A stretch of DNA of 64,000 nucleotides from Inia geoffrensis (taxonomy: Eukaryota > Chordata > Mammalia > Artiodactyla > Iniidae). Within the stretch, counting starts at the first letter, position 1, and the number at the start of each line of letters is the position of its first letter. Of the stretch, positions 54,930-64,000 are shown piece after piece. Where the stretch lies: the NCBI GenBank assembly GCA_036417435.1, contig CM070918.1, forward strand, positions 33,487,523-33,551,522, in the 5' to 3' direction. The translations under genes were made by a program, and so were the position numbers. A model generated the notes under the pieces. The model searched no databases, was not told where the DNA came from, and worked only from the letters and a program-made list of their open reading frames with translations.

Positions 54930-55540
54930 ATTGTATTTAAATAAAGTAACTTCATTGAGACATATTCTGCATATCATATAATCCACCCTTTTCAAGTATA
55001 CGACTCAATGCTTTTTACTTTTTTTTTTTTTTTTTTTTTTTTGCGGTACGCGGGCCTCTCACTGCTGTGGCCTCTCCCGTTGCGGGGCACAGGCTCCGGA
55101 CGCGCAGGCTCAGTGGCCATGGCTCACGGGCCCAGCCGCTCCGCGGCATGTGGGATCTTCCCGGACCGGGGCACGAACCCGTGTCCCCTGCGTCGGCAGG
55201 CCGACTCTCAATCACTGCGCCACCAGGGAAGCCCCTCAATGCTTTTTAAAGTGAATTTACCAAGCGGTGCCACTATCACTCTAAATCTGTTTTAGAGCCT
55301 TTCCATCAGCCCAGTATGAGTTCTTATGCACATTTACCGTTAATCCCTGCTCCTCTCCGTCCCTGCCCCAGGCAACCACTATCTACTTTCTGCTGTCATT
55401 CTAGCTTTGCCTTTTCTGAATGTTCCGTACAAATGGAATTTCTTCTGTCTGGCTTCTTTCACTGAGGATAGTGTTTTTTGAGATTTGTCCTTGTCCTGGC
55501 TCATATCTGTAGTTCATCCCTTTTTATTTCTAAATGGTAT
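54930..55540 (-). mobile_element. old L1M 3' region split by a SINE
   Basis: 'cttcattgagacatattctg', 'catataatccacccttttca', and after the SINE 'ccaggcaaccactatctact', 'gaatgttccgtacaaatgga' and 'ctgtctggcttctttcactg' in reversed L1M order. Confidence 0.85.
55018..55234 (-). mobile_element. CHR-2 SINE, short form
   Basis: 24-base T run, 'gcggtacgcgggcctctcac', full short body and reversed head 'gcgccaccagggaagccc'. Duplicated 'ctcaatgcttttta' (55004-55017, 55235-55248), taken from the host L1M. Both-strand open frames here are artefacts. Confidence 0.97.
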
Positions 55541-55659
55541 TCCAACTTGGATTTTATTTTAAGCAGTGACAGGAATCCATTGGAGGGTCTGGAGTATAAG
55601 AGAGACTTATCATGACAGCACCTGTGCTTTATCACAGAGAAGCAGAATTCCTGGCAGGG

Positions 55660-55765
55660 TGAGCCCATGGCTTTGGCACAGACGAATCTGCTTCTGCCAC
55701 TGGCGCTGTTGCCCTTGGACAAGTCATTTCACCTTTGCGAGTCTCAATTATCTCATTTCTTTTTC
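55660..55765 (+). mobile_element. MIR fragment
   Basis: 'gaatctgcttctgccactgg', 'cccttggacaagtcatttca' and 'gagtctcaattatctcattt' in MIR order. Confidence 0.75.
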
Positions 55766-56300
55766 GTTATTTATTTATTTTTATTGTGGTGAAATATACA
55801 TAGCACAAAATGCATCCTTCTAACTTATCCTTTTTAAAGTGCACATTTCAGTGGCATTAAGCACATTCAAACTGTCGTGCGACCATCACCACTATCCATT
55901 TCCAGAATTTCTCCATCATTCCAAACTGAACCTCTGTACTCCTTAAACATTAACCCCCCTTCCTCCTCCCCCAACCCTTGCCAACTTCCATTCTACTTCC
56001 TGTCTCTATAGATTTGATTACTCTAGGTAATTCATATAAGTGGAATCATACAGTATTTGTCCTTTTGTGTCTGGCTTATTTCACTTAGCATAATGTCCTC
56101 AGGGTTCATCCACGTTGTAGCAGGTTTTAGAATTTCCTTCTAAAAAAATGCTGACTAAGATAAAGCTGACTAATATTCCACTGTATGGAATAGACCACAT
56201 TTTGGTTATCTATTCATCCATCAATGGACATTTGGGCTATCTCCACTTTGGGCTGTTATGAACAACACTACTATGAACATGGGTGTACACATCATTTTTA
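55766..56300 (-). mobile_element. old L1M 3' region
   Basis: 'attgtggtgaaatatacata', 'cgaccatcaccactatccat', 'cctgtctctatagatttgat', 'gtgtctggcttatttcactt' and 'catcaatggacatttgggct' in reversed L1M order. Confidence 0.9.
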
Positions 56301-56479
56301 GAATGGGGATGGCAGTAGTTACCTGCCTGACACAACTGTCGTGAGGATGAAATGAAACGATTCACATAAATTGCTTGGCACGGGACCTGGCACATGAAAA
56401 ATGTCGAAAGAACACCATTCAATAAAGATTCAGTAACAATAGAGTCATTATTATTAATGATGATCGGTAGCCAAGCATA

Positions 56480-56598
56480 TTTTATTTTTTGGACGCGCTG
56501 CGCGGCTTGTGGGATCTCAGTTCCCCGACCAAGGATCGAACCGAGGCCATGGCAGTGAAAGCCCAGAATCCTAACCACTAGGCCTCCAGGGAATTCCC
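56480..56598 (-). mobile_element. older CHR-family SINE, short
   Basis: 'ggacgcgctgcgcggcttgt', 'gggatctcagttccccgacc' and reversed head '-cctccagggaattccc'. Duplicated 'agccaagcat' (56469-56478, 56606-56615) flanks it. Confidence 0.85.
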
Positions 56599-56689
56599 TG
56601 GTGGGAGCCAAGCATTTGATAGAGAAATTTCACAGGGCTGCAGATTCAAAGCGAGGGCAAAGGGAGCTTTCTTTTTTCTTTCCTTCTTT

Positions 56690-56830
56690 TTTTTTTAAAT
56701 ATAAACACAATTTCTACTGTAAAAGTAATGTGACCCTAATTTTTAAAATTTAGAAAATAGAGAAGAAAAAAACTCCACCGATAATCTCACCACTTTCATT
56801 GAGTTTCAATTTCCTTCTACTCCAGAGGGA
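56690..56830 (-). mobile_element. probable old L1M scrap
   Basis: 'tttctactgtaaaagtaatg' and 'aaaatttagaaaatagagaa' with 'gataatctcacc' resemble a reversed L1M 3' UTR. Confidence 0.45.
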
Positions 56831-57840
56831 TTAAACAGACTGCATTTCAATAGGCCAGAGAGAAACTAGATTTTGGGGGGCTGGCCAGGGGTGGGGAAGG
56901 AACCCCGTGGAAGATTCTTCTTTGAGAGGAATCATGTTGGTGTTTTGCTTTTAAAATCCCGGGGCCCGGCCGGTTCAGCCAAACTGGGATGCATTTTTTT
57001 GGCTTTGGCACTGAGAGAGAGAGAGAGGAATCAGAAAAAGGAAATATCATTTCCTTAACTACTAGGTATTAATATCCTGTTTAATTTAATTTCGGCTTTC
57101 TGCGCTGGTGAGCTCTTTTCCCTCTAACATACAGTGTCAGCTTGGCAGGGAGGTTCTGACAGTATCAAAAGAGGATTTAACTCTGAACCCTTGCCATGAA
57201 AGTGTCTCTATCTGCGCCCAGTGTAGGCTTTCAGAAGAGAGCATTGTGTCCTGTGAAGACGGTAATTGAGTGAATGAGGCCTGGCACCTGGGCCTGCCGT
57301 GGAGCCCTGATAAGGACATAAAGACAGGCTTAAAGGGCCTGCTTGCCAGAGCCAGAGAGCCTGGCGCATCCCTGGGAGGAGGGGAGACCAGCCATCCCCA
57401 TGGAGAGCTGAGCACGGGGACTCAGCCCCTGCAGTCCTGCAGAGGGCGGACCCTGCGCAGAGGGGAGGCCGGAGCATTCTGCACCTCAGCACAGTAGACG
57501 GGCACTGTGGGGGAGATAAGCACTGATGAATGGGATGGGGCTGGCCCAGCAGGCTGATACACCCCCTATTTCTTGGTAAATATATTGTAGTCTTTGGCCA
57601 AGACCAGTCTAGAAAGCTGTCGCCTATCTTGTCTTGAGTGGCAGTGTGGCCACTGGAAGACTGAATCGGGATCCCTGTGAGTCTGAATGGTTAGTTTTCC
57701 TAGGGATACTCATGTGTCTCCAACTGCCGTTGGTCAGGATTCACAGCCCCAAACAGGATTGCCCTTCTCTCTGAGGGCTCTGAGCTGATCACTTCCTCTG
57801 TAAACTGAAGACAATTTAGCAGTTAAGTGACCATAGGGTT
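56831..57840. other. unique tract
   Basis: No repeat recognised. 56920-57250 mixes intact CG dinucleotides and AT-rich words and may be conserved non-coding DNA. The 57137-57497 frames on both strands overlap and have no family signature. Confidence 0.38.
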
Positions 57841-57962
57841 GGGATTTCCCTGGCAGTCCAGTGGTTAGGAGTTCACAGTTCTACTGAGGGGGGCCTGGGT
57901 TTGATCCCTGGTTGGGGAACTAAGATCCTGCAAGCCGTGAGGCACGGCAAAAAAAAAAGAAA
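57841..57962 (+). mobile_element. older CHR-family SINE, short
   Basis: Head 'gggatttccctggcagtcca', B-box region 'gggtttgatccctgg', short 3' end '-ggcacggc' and an A-rich tail. Perfect 16-bp duplication 'aagtgaccatagggtt' (57825-57840, 57963-57978). Confidence 0.95.
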
Positions 57963-57985
57963 AAGTGACCATAGGGTTATTGTCT

Positions 57986-58146
57986 ACTTACCCATCTACC
58001 TATCCATCCACCATCCCCATCCATCTATCCGTCCATTCACCAATCCTTGCCATTCTCCCAACCCTGCAACTGTCCATTATCCACCCAGCCAGTCATCCAT
58101 CCAGCCACCCATCCACCCATCCATCCATCCATCCATCCATCCATCT
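57986..58146. repeat. (ATCC)n / CCAT tetranucleotide array
   Basis: Degenerate at 57986-58090 ('ccatctacctatccatccac') and pure at about 58108-58144 ('ccatccatccatcc'). It encodes a spurious His/Pro/Ser-rich frame. Confidence 0.95.
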
Positions 58147-58259
58147 GACTTTGGAGAGCCTTCAGGCACTAGTGGATGACACCTTTTAGTAAGGCTTTTA
58201 ATGGTGAGAGCTTTGAACAAGAAGTTTGCCACAACTGGAGCCTTGTTAGTCAGGGGCAG

Positions 58260-58520
58260 GTTAACTTTTTAAACCATCACTCCTAATTTCAGTGGCTTAA
58301 TGTAAGTTTATTTCTTATTCATGAGCGAAAATAGGTGTTCTTGATTGATGGACAACTTTCCTCCATGTAGTGACTCAGGGACCCAATTTCCTTCCATCTT
58401 GAATCTCAGCCCTCCTCTGGTCTGTGGAGTGCTTTCCATTCTGCTGGTACATGAGAAATGAAGGTTAGCTAAGGGGGGCCTGGAAGTGGTGCACATCACT
58501 TCTGCCCACATCCCATCAGT
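58260..58520. mobile_element. old dispersed repeat, family not named
   Basis: 'tttcagtggcttaatgtaag', 'atttcttattcatgagc', 'catcttgaatctcagccctc' and 'gcccacatcccatcagtcag'. Word order is shared with 63.54-63.92 kb in this window, so the two are probably one family. Confidence 0.45.
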
Positions 58521-58807
58521 CAGAAGTCAGTGCTATGGCCACAGCTAACAGTGAGGGTGGCTGTGTGTGCTAGGATGACAAGGAGAACATGGACTTTGGG
58601 GGTGCCAGCTGTCTCTGCCACCGGGCCTCTGGATGGTTTTTGATCCCAAAGAAACAGTAAAATGTTAGATTCCAAGAGAAAGAGGTGGGTCAAAGACTTC
58701 TAGATTTTCTTTATTCCCTAAGCAGAAAGTTAGGTGTTATCTGCATTACTTCTGACTGCTGCCAAAGTGGGCGATTCTTCAACTGGCCATTTGGAGAGCA
58801 GAGAAGT
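58521..58807. other. unique sequence
   Basis: Nothing recognised. Confidence 0.35.
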
Positions 58808-58825
58808 TAGCAGAAGAGTTTTTCT

Positions 58826-59025
58826 TTTTCTTCCTTTTTTAAAAAAATTTAAAGTCTAGTCAATTTACAATGTTGTGTTAGTTTCAGGTGTACACCAAAA
58901 TGATTCAGTTATACACATGTAATATATATTTTTTCAGATTCTTTTCCCTTACAGGTTATTACAAAATATTGAGTACAGTTCCCTGTGCTATACAGTAGGA
59001 CCTTGTTGGTCATCTATTTTATACA
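58826..59025 (-). mobile_element. 5'-truncated L1 (200 bp)
   Basis: T-rich start, 'acaatgttgtgttagtttca', 'ttccctgtgctatacagtag' and 'gaccttgttggtcatctatt'. Perfect 18-bp duplication 'tagcagaagagtttttct' (58808-58825, 59026-59043). Confidence 0.96.
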
Positions 59026-59279
59026 TAGCAGAAGAGTTTTTCTGACACTTGAATTCAGAAGCTTTCAAATATGACCACAGGACCCTGTTCCAAAATGGAG
59101 GAGGGAAGGTCATGTTCCCGCCTCTTTAAATATTTGACATTGGGAAGAAATTAAAGACCCATAGTATCACCTAATCATAGTCATCTTTTATTTGGAATTC
59201 TGATGAAGAGATTTACACCTAATCTTTTCTAGGAACATATATAAGTCTATATTTCAAAATCAACATTACACATCATCAT

Positions 59280-59455
59280 CATTGTGAACATTTACTGAGT
59301 ACTTATTATGTGCCAGTACTATTCGAAGTTTTATATAATTATATAATTTACTTGCAGCAACCTTACGAGGCAGGTATGATTACAGTCCCATGTTATGGAA
59401 ATCTGTGACAGGAGGACATTTACCAAAGGTCATACAGCTGTGAAGTGGTAGAACA
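59280..59455 (-). mobile_element. MIR SINE
   Basis: 'catttactgagtacttatta', 'tgtgccagtactattcgaag', 'gcaaccttacgaggcaggta' and 'ccaaaggtcatacagctgtg' in reversed MIR order. Confidence 0.9.
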
Positions 59456-60058
59456 AGTAAGAATGATTTGGGTGACTTTACCTGTGCCCAATAGTATGGA
59501 TGTATCATGGTGGCCCCCGCGGGAGATTTTCCTAAAGGTCTTTCTTTTGGCCACTTAAACTCTGTGTGTCAGTTTTTCATCATCCATCAAATGGGGATGC
59601 CAGTCACTGTCTTGCCTTTGTGGGCAGCTTTATTGCAGGGATCATCTAAGAGAAGGGATTTGGAAGCACACGTCCAAGTACGAGATGCCACAAATGAGCA
59701 GAGTCACTGCTTTGTGTGTAGTATCTACTGTCTGTAGGCCCTCTTCTGCCCTTAACCTCACCCTTGCTAAAAAGCATCAAGTGGGTGATTCAGCAAAGTG
59801 AGGGCTTACAACAGAACATGGTGTTCAAATGAAGTCCTTACCTTTGGATATTAACCTCAGAAGGCTGGGCTGAGCTGGGAAGTCTGGAGCCTTCCCCTTG
59901 GTCCCTGGCAGCCTCTCAGCTGTGCCTGTTTTTCCAGCTGAAGGAGAGACGAGCCTGATCTCCACACTCCAGATGTTTCCAGACCTGCAGAGCCAGCATC
60001 GTCTGGAGCGGGCTGTCACGCACCAACTCTTCTGGTCACATTCTCCCATGGGTTCTCT
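59456..60058. other. unique sequence
   Basis: No feature recognised. Confidence 0.38.
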
Positions 60059-60288
60059 CTCTTTTTAAAATTTTGTTGAAGTATAGTTGATTTACAATGT
60101 TGTGTTAATTTCTGCTGTACAGCAAAGTGACTAAGTGATACATATATATTCTTTTCCACTATGGTTTCTCACAGGATATTGAATATGGTTCACTGTGTTA
60201 TATAGTAGGGCCTTGTTGTTTATACATTGTATATATAATAGTAGCATCTGCTAATCCCAGACTCCCAATGCATCCCTCCCCCTCCTAC
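60059..60288 (-). mobile_element. 5'-truncated L1 (230 bp)
   Basis: 'gttgaagtatagttgattta', 'gctgtacagcaaagtgacta', 'atatagtagggccttgttgt' and 'atctgctaatcccagactcc'. Duplicated 'gggttctct' (60050-60058, 60289-60297). Confidence 0.93.
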
Positions 60289-60297
60289 GGGTTCTCT

Positions 60298-61320
60298 TTA
60301 GCTGGCTTGGTTTCACCGCAGGGAACGTTGAGGAGACGCGAGTGTATTTTTCTTTCAAAAAAATATGGAAACTGTAATCTCTTTTACAACTGGGTCTGAC
60401 TGCAGACAAGCAAGGGTGGGCAGAATAGGCCGGTGGGCAAGTCTGCCTCAGGAAGAGGCAGGTACCCCTCAACAGACCGCACACCTGTGCAGATGTGACA
60501 GCCGGTCCCCTGAACAAAGTCTCAACAAAAAGCTGTGAAGCCCCTCCAGCGGGGACTGGCGGAGGGGATTTGGTTTTGTTTTTCAGCAATGCTGGCATCT
60601 TTCTGCTTGGAGCATTTCTGGTTCTGTCTGGGTTCTCTGGAGTCAGAAGAAACAGCTGGATGTTTGAGGGAAAATGGCTATAATACGCCTAGCATCTTTA
60701 TAAAGCCGGTTCCCACTTACAGAAAAGCTTTATCCAAATTGATTCTCCCCAAACCGACTCTATTGTCTCTATGCAAAGGGCTTTCCTGAAACTTCCAAAT
60801 GTTTATAGGGCGAATTAAGCAGGCTTGAGGTCATAAAGTGCAGCTGCTATTTAAATATAAGCATACAGGGCCCAGGCATCTGACTCTTGGTAGGTGTTGA
60901 GTGCCACTTGCAGAGTGAGCGGCCAGCCTGCCTTAAATAACTCTAACTAGGCCCAAACAGTCCTTAAGAGGTTTCTAGGATTAGATCACAGCCTGGCAAA
61001 AGCAGAGAAAGTCTGGAAAAGTCCTAAGAGGATTTTAAATTTTTTTCTCTTGTTTTAATCTATCAGATCAAGCAGCTGAGGCAAGCTTTGGACCAAATTA
61101 AACATTTCAATAAATCATAGTTTTAAATCACAATCAGCTGGAAGAATTATGATTTGTGCCTGGCCCAGAAGAACATTCTTGAGGATATTTTGAAAGTATC
61201 ACCAAGAAGAAGGCTGGGGAAGCAAATCATTGCCATTGCTCTTTAAGGAAAGAAGGATTTGTTTTATTCCTAACTGCAGAGTTCTCAGTGGGGTGGCTGG
61301 CAGACAGAAAAGGGTCTAGC
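60298..61320. other. repeat-free tract, candidate conserved non-coding DNA
   Basis: 60700-61140 is motif-rich ('taaagtgcagctgctattta', 'aatttttttctcttgtttta', 'atcatagttttaaatcacaa') with no transposon. Candidate regulatory DNA by texture. The frame at 60251-60598 is judged chance. Confidence 0.37.
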
Positions 61321-61324
61321 CAAG

Positions 61325-61685
61325 TGTGTTAGTCAGCTTGGGCTGCTATAACAAAATACTGTAGACTGGGTGGCTTATACAACAGAGATTTATTTCTCAA
61401 AGTTCTGGAAGCTGAGAAGTCTAAGTTCAAGTTTCCGGCCAATTCAGTTCCTGGTGGGAGCTTTCTTCCTGGCATGGTCTTCTTGCATGACAGAGAAAGA
61501 CAGCTCTTTTTTCTTTTGTGTCTCTTCTTATAAGGGCACTAATCCCATCACTAGGACTCCACCCTCATGAACTAATTACCTCCAGAGGCCCCATCTCCAA
61601 ATACAATCACATTGGGAGATAGGGCTTCCACATAAGAATTTTGGCGAGACACAAGGTATTCATCAAAACATTTAACAAACCAAGA
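61325..61685 (-). mobile_element. MaLR-type LTR (THE1/MST/MLT-like)
   Basis: 'gttagtcagcttgggctgct', 'actgtagactgggtggctta', 'gagatttatttctcaaagtt', 'tataagggcactaatcccat' and 'gggagatagggcttccacat' follow the reversed end of MaLR LTRs. Solo LTR with no retroviral genes. Confidence 0.65.
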
Positions 61686-62420
61686 CACAAATGCCTCCCC
61701 CAAATTATGTCTGCTAGAAATGCTTCTGCATTAAGAAGCACAAAGGTGATAAATGTCCTAATCACTGATGTAGTTAACACTGTCACCCAGGAGGTCTTAT
61801 TCCACGCCTGGCCCCTGATGCTGTGAACCAGAACGAAATTAAGTGCCAAAGGACCAGCACTGCCTGGGATCCTCCCTCAACATTTATTCCATGAAAGGTG
61901 GGTTTTGTCCTTTGGGACTTAATGTTGAAACTAAACTTGGCTGCACAGGTAAACTCTTAAGAGACCAGCTAATGCCAGGTGATTCTCTCAGCCTGTGAAA
62001 TCTCAGCCTCTTACTTGGTCATATTTTCAAAAGAGAAGACAGCTAATGGGAGTAACTTCCTTACATTAAAAACATGCTTTGGTTAACAGCACCAAACCAC
62101 TTAAGTTGGCAGCAGATCAATTATTAATTAGATGAATGGCCTTTTATAAATCCCTCTGCAGCCTCCGGATAGCCGATGGGTTTATGGCCCATGCATTAGG
62201 GAACATGGTTGCTCTGTGGTTATAATTATCCACAGTTGCTGGCAGTTTGAGGGTCACAGAGCCAAAACAGCTGCACTGTGGACACACTCTCCTGTGCTAC
62301 CCCAGGGGCTATGGGGAGAAAGCTGACATAGGAGAGGATAGTTTGTTCTCTTGCTCTTCTTAGCTGTTTGATGTTGGCAAAGTCCCTAAAATTGTTTTCT
62401 TTCTTTTTTTTTATTGTACA
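61686..62420. other. unique tract
   Basis: No repeat recognised. 62080-62260 ('gcagatcaattattaattag') has conserved-element texture. No gene seen. Confidence 0.37.
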
Positions 62421-62424
62421 CTCT

Positions 62425-62884
62425 TTTTTTTTTAAATTGAAGTATAGTTGACTTACAATATTGTGTTAGTTTCAGGTGTACAGCAAAGTGATTCAGTTAT
62501 ATATACATTTTTTTCATATTATTTTCCATTATAGGTTATTACAAGATATTGAATAGTGTTCCCTCTGTTATACAGTAAATCCTTGTTGATTACCTATTTT
62601 ATGTATAGTAATTTGTATCTGTTAATCCCAAACTCCTAATTTATCTCTCTTCCCGTCTATTTCCCCTGTGGTAACCGTAAGTTCGTTTTCTATGTCTGTG
62701 AGTCTGTTTCTGTTTTCTATATAGATTCATTTGCATTATTTTTCAGATTCCACACATAAGTGATATCATACGATATTTGTCTTTCTCTGTTTGACTTACT
62801 TCACATAGTATGATAATCTCTAGGTCCATCCATGTTTCTGCAAATGGCAATATTTCGTTCTTTTTTTATAGCTGAGTAATATTA

Positions 62885-62955
<71 letters not shown>

Positions 62956-62966
62956 CACATCTTCTT
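62425..62966 (-). mobile_element. 5'-truncated L1 with expanded AT run
   Basis: 'attgaagtatagttgactta', 'ttccctctgttatacagtaa', 'agattccacacataagtgat', 'ctaggtccatccatgtttct', 'gctgagtaatattacattgt' and, after the AT run, 'aatcacatcttctta'. Here L1 normally has a short 'tatatatgtacc' word. Confidence 0.92.
62890..62953. repeat. (AT)32 microsatellite
   Basis: Pure AT run of about 64 bases grown from a short TA-rich word inside an L1. Self-complementary and able to extrude a cruciform. Probably highly polymorphic and error-prone in assembly. Confidence 0.97.
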
Positions 62967-63159
62967 AAACCAATCCAAGACAAGTGCCTAGAATTTTTTC
63001 TTAGTTTCCTCATCTGAATGTGTGTCCAATTGATGCCTCTAGTTTTCACCTGCCAAGCATCCATTTCCCCTCTCTTCTAATAATAGCATCTTGATTTGCC
63101 TTGAGAAACCATCTTTTCCCTACTCTCAGTCCCTTTGGTTGGGGGAGCTAGATATCTCT

Positions 63160-63260
63160 TAGCACTAGGGATGGCCACGTGACCGAGGCCTGGCCAGTCA
63201 GAGCAGTGCATCCTTCTTGCTCCAGTGATCGGTCTGTTCTAGTGAGAAGCAAAGCTACTC
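63160..63260 (+). mobile_element. old dispersed repeat fragment
   Basis: 'gggatggccacgtgaccgag' and 'gcctggccagtcagagcagt' match a common old mammalian repeat word order, probably the same family as 14.37-14.74 kb. Confidence 0.45.
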
Positions 63261-63532
63261 AATTCCCTGGCACCATATCAACAACTATGGTTCATGGGGA
63301 GTGGATCCAACATGGTTTACTCTGGCACTCAGCTTTGTTCGTGTCTGTGAATGTTGGTAGTTGAAAGTTTTGAAAGCTAGTATGTTTCTATAGTTCTTTA
63401 AAAAAATATTGAAAATACTGGAAAAGAAACCCACTGCTTTTAGAACACAAATTATGGAAAGCAGAGACCCTCAAGATCTTGGCTAGTGGAGCTGAGAAAC
63501 ACTGATGTAATGGGGAGCCCCATAAGCATGTA

Positions 63533-63920
63533 TTAATCAAGGGTCTAACTATTGCTGTAAAAGCACATGATGCTTAACGACTTAACACATGCGGTTTAGT
63601 TTTCACCCATATCCTGTCCCGCTGACAGTGTGTAGGAGGAGACGCTCTTCTCCCAGTCCTTCAGAGTCTAGGTTCTTTCTTTCTGGTGGCTCAGCCATCC
63701 CCTGCACTGCCGAACCGCCACTGGATCTTTGAGTACTGACAATAGGCAGCAAGAAGAGAAAGCATGGAGTATGGTGCTGAGGTTTGATGGGCCACACCCG
63801 GCACAGATGCAAATCAGCCCACATCCCATTGGCCAGAACCCAGTCACATGGCCACCCCAGCTGCAAGGGAGGCTGGGAAATGTAGTCTAGCTGGGTGCCC
63901 AGGAGGAAGGGAAAAATGTA
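63533..63920. mobile_element. old dispersed repeat, family not named
   Basis: 'tgtaaaagcacatgatgctt', 'cagcccacatcccattggcc', 'agaacccagtcacatggcca' and 'gggaggctgggaaatgtagt' in a familiar order. Related by landmarks to 58.26-58.52 kb. A 109-codon minus frame on it is not a gene. Confidence 0.5.
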
Positions 63921-64000
63921 GGTGGACAGCAACTAGACTCTCTCACACCCCAGTGACACAATTATAAGCTGGTGGTTCAGTTGACAGCATGTTTCATTTC

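Noticed and set aside
57901..58189. His/Pro/Ser-rich frame
   Set aside because: Translation of an ATCC tetranucleotide array next to a SINE.
1..64000. A previously undescribed biological system encoded in the window
   Set aside because: After reading both strands I found no gene cluster or novel coding system. The unusual content is retrotransposition structure and candidate regulatory DNA.

Overview
This is nuclear DNA from a mammal, almost certainly a cetacean. The window holds about fifteen tRNA-derived CHR SINEs. They include long CHR-1-like copies and many copies of the short CHR-2 form, which lacks part of the body and is typical of whales and dolphins. Artiodactyl-type L1 3' ends and the usual old mammalian repeats (MIR, L2, MER5A, MER20, MaLR LTRs, old L1M) are also present. 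Whether the animal is a toothed or a baleen whale cannot be decided from the sequence alone. No sequence suggests a prokaryote, plasmid or exogenous virus.

I found no protein-coding exon, RNA gene, processed pseudogene or CpG island that I can support. The long open frames are chance frames in GC-rich DNA or lie on SINEs, whose GC-rich bodies give open frames on both strands. The window reads as intergenic DNA or a large intron.

Layout. 1-4.3 kb: repeats, including an inverted L2 pair, a long old LINE with a SINE inside it, and a MER20 split by an L1 that seems to carry a 3' transduction. 4.3-14.4 kb: almost repeat-free, with several tracts that look like conserved non-coding (enhancer-type) DNA, including a palindromic SOX/homeodomain-like motif near 5.35 kb. 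14.4-22.1 kb: SINEs, an L1M, an MLT1 LTR and a pogo/Tigger-like non-autonomous transposon. 22.1-26.5 kb: GC-rich unique DNA with two microsatellites. 26.7-27.7 kb: a three-level nest, SINE inside L1 inside MIR. 27.7-33 kb: mostly unique DNA with a local ~95-bp duplication. 33-34.4 kb: an old LINE holding two SINEs. 34.4-35.5 kb: a second enhancer-like unique tract. 36-37.5 kb: an L1 with a twin-priming inversion, then two MER5A and a MIR. 39-42.4 kb: unique DNA, part of it enhancer-like. 42.4-49.6 kb: dense repeats, including two stacked L1s, a TIR transposon inside a MIR and a MaLR LTR split by an L1M. 49.6-57.8 kb: mixed, with one very young SINE. 57.8-64 kb: a tetranucleotide array, three truncated L1s, an LTR, an expanded AT microsatellite inside an L1, and more unique DNA.

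Nothing here works as a gene system. The most informative content is the record of retrotransposition: target-site duplications, two candidate 3' transductions, a twin-priming inversion and nested insertions. The repeat-poor tracts are the only candidates for regulatory function. Repeat family names come from recognising consensus-like sequence by eye. Boundaries are good to a few bases where target-site duplications are given and to about 10-30 bases elsewhere.
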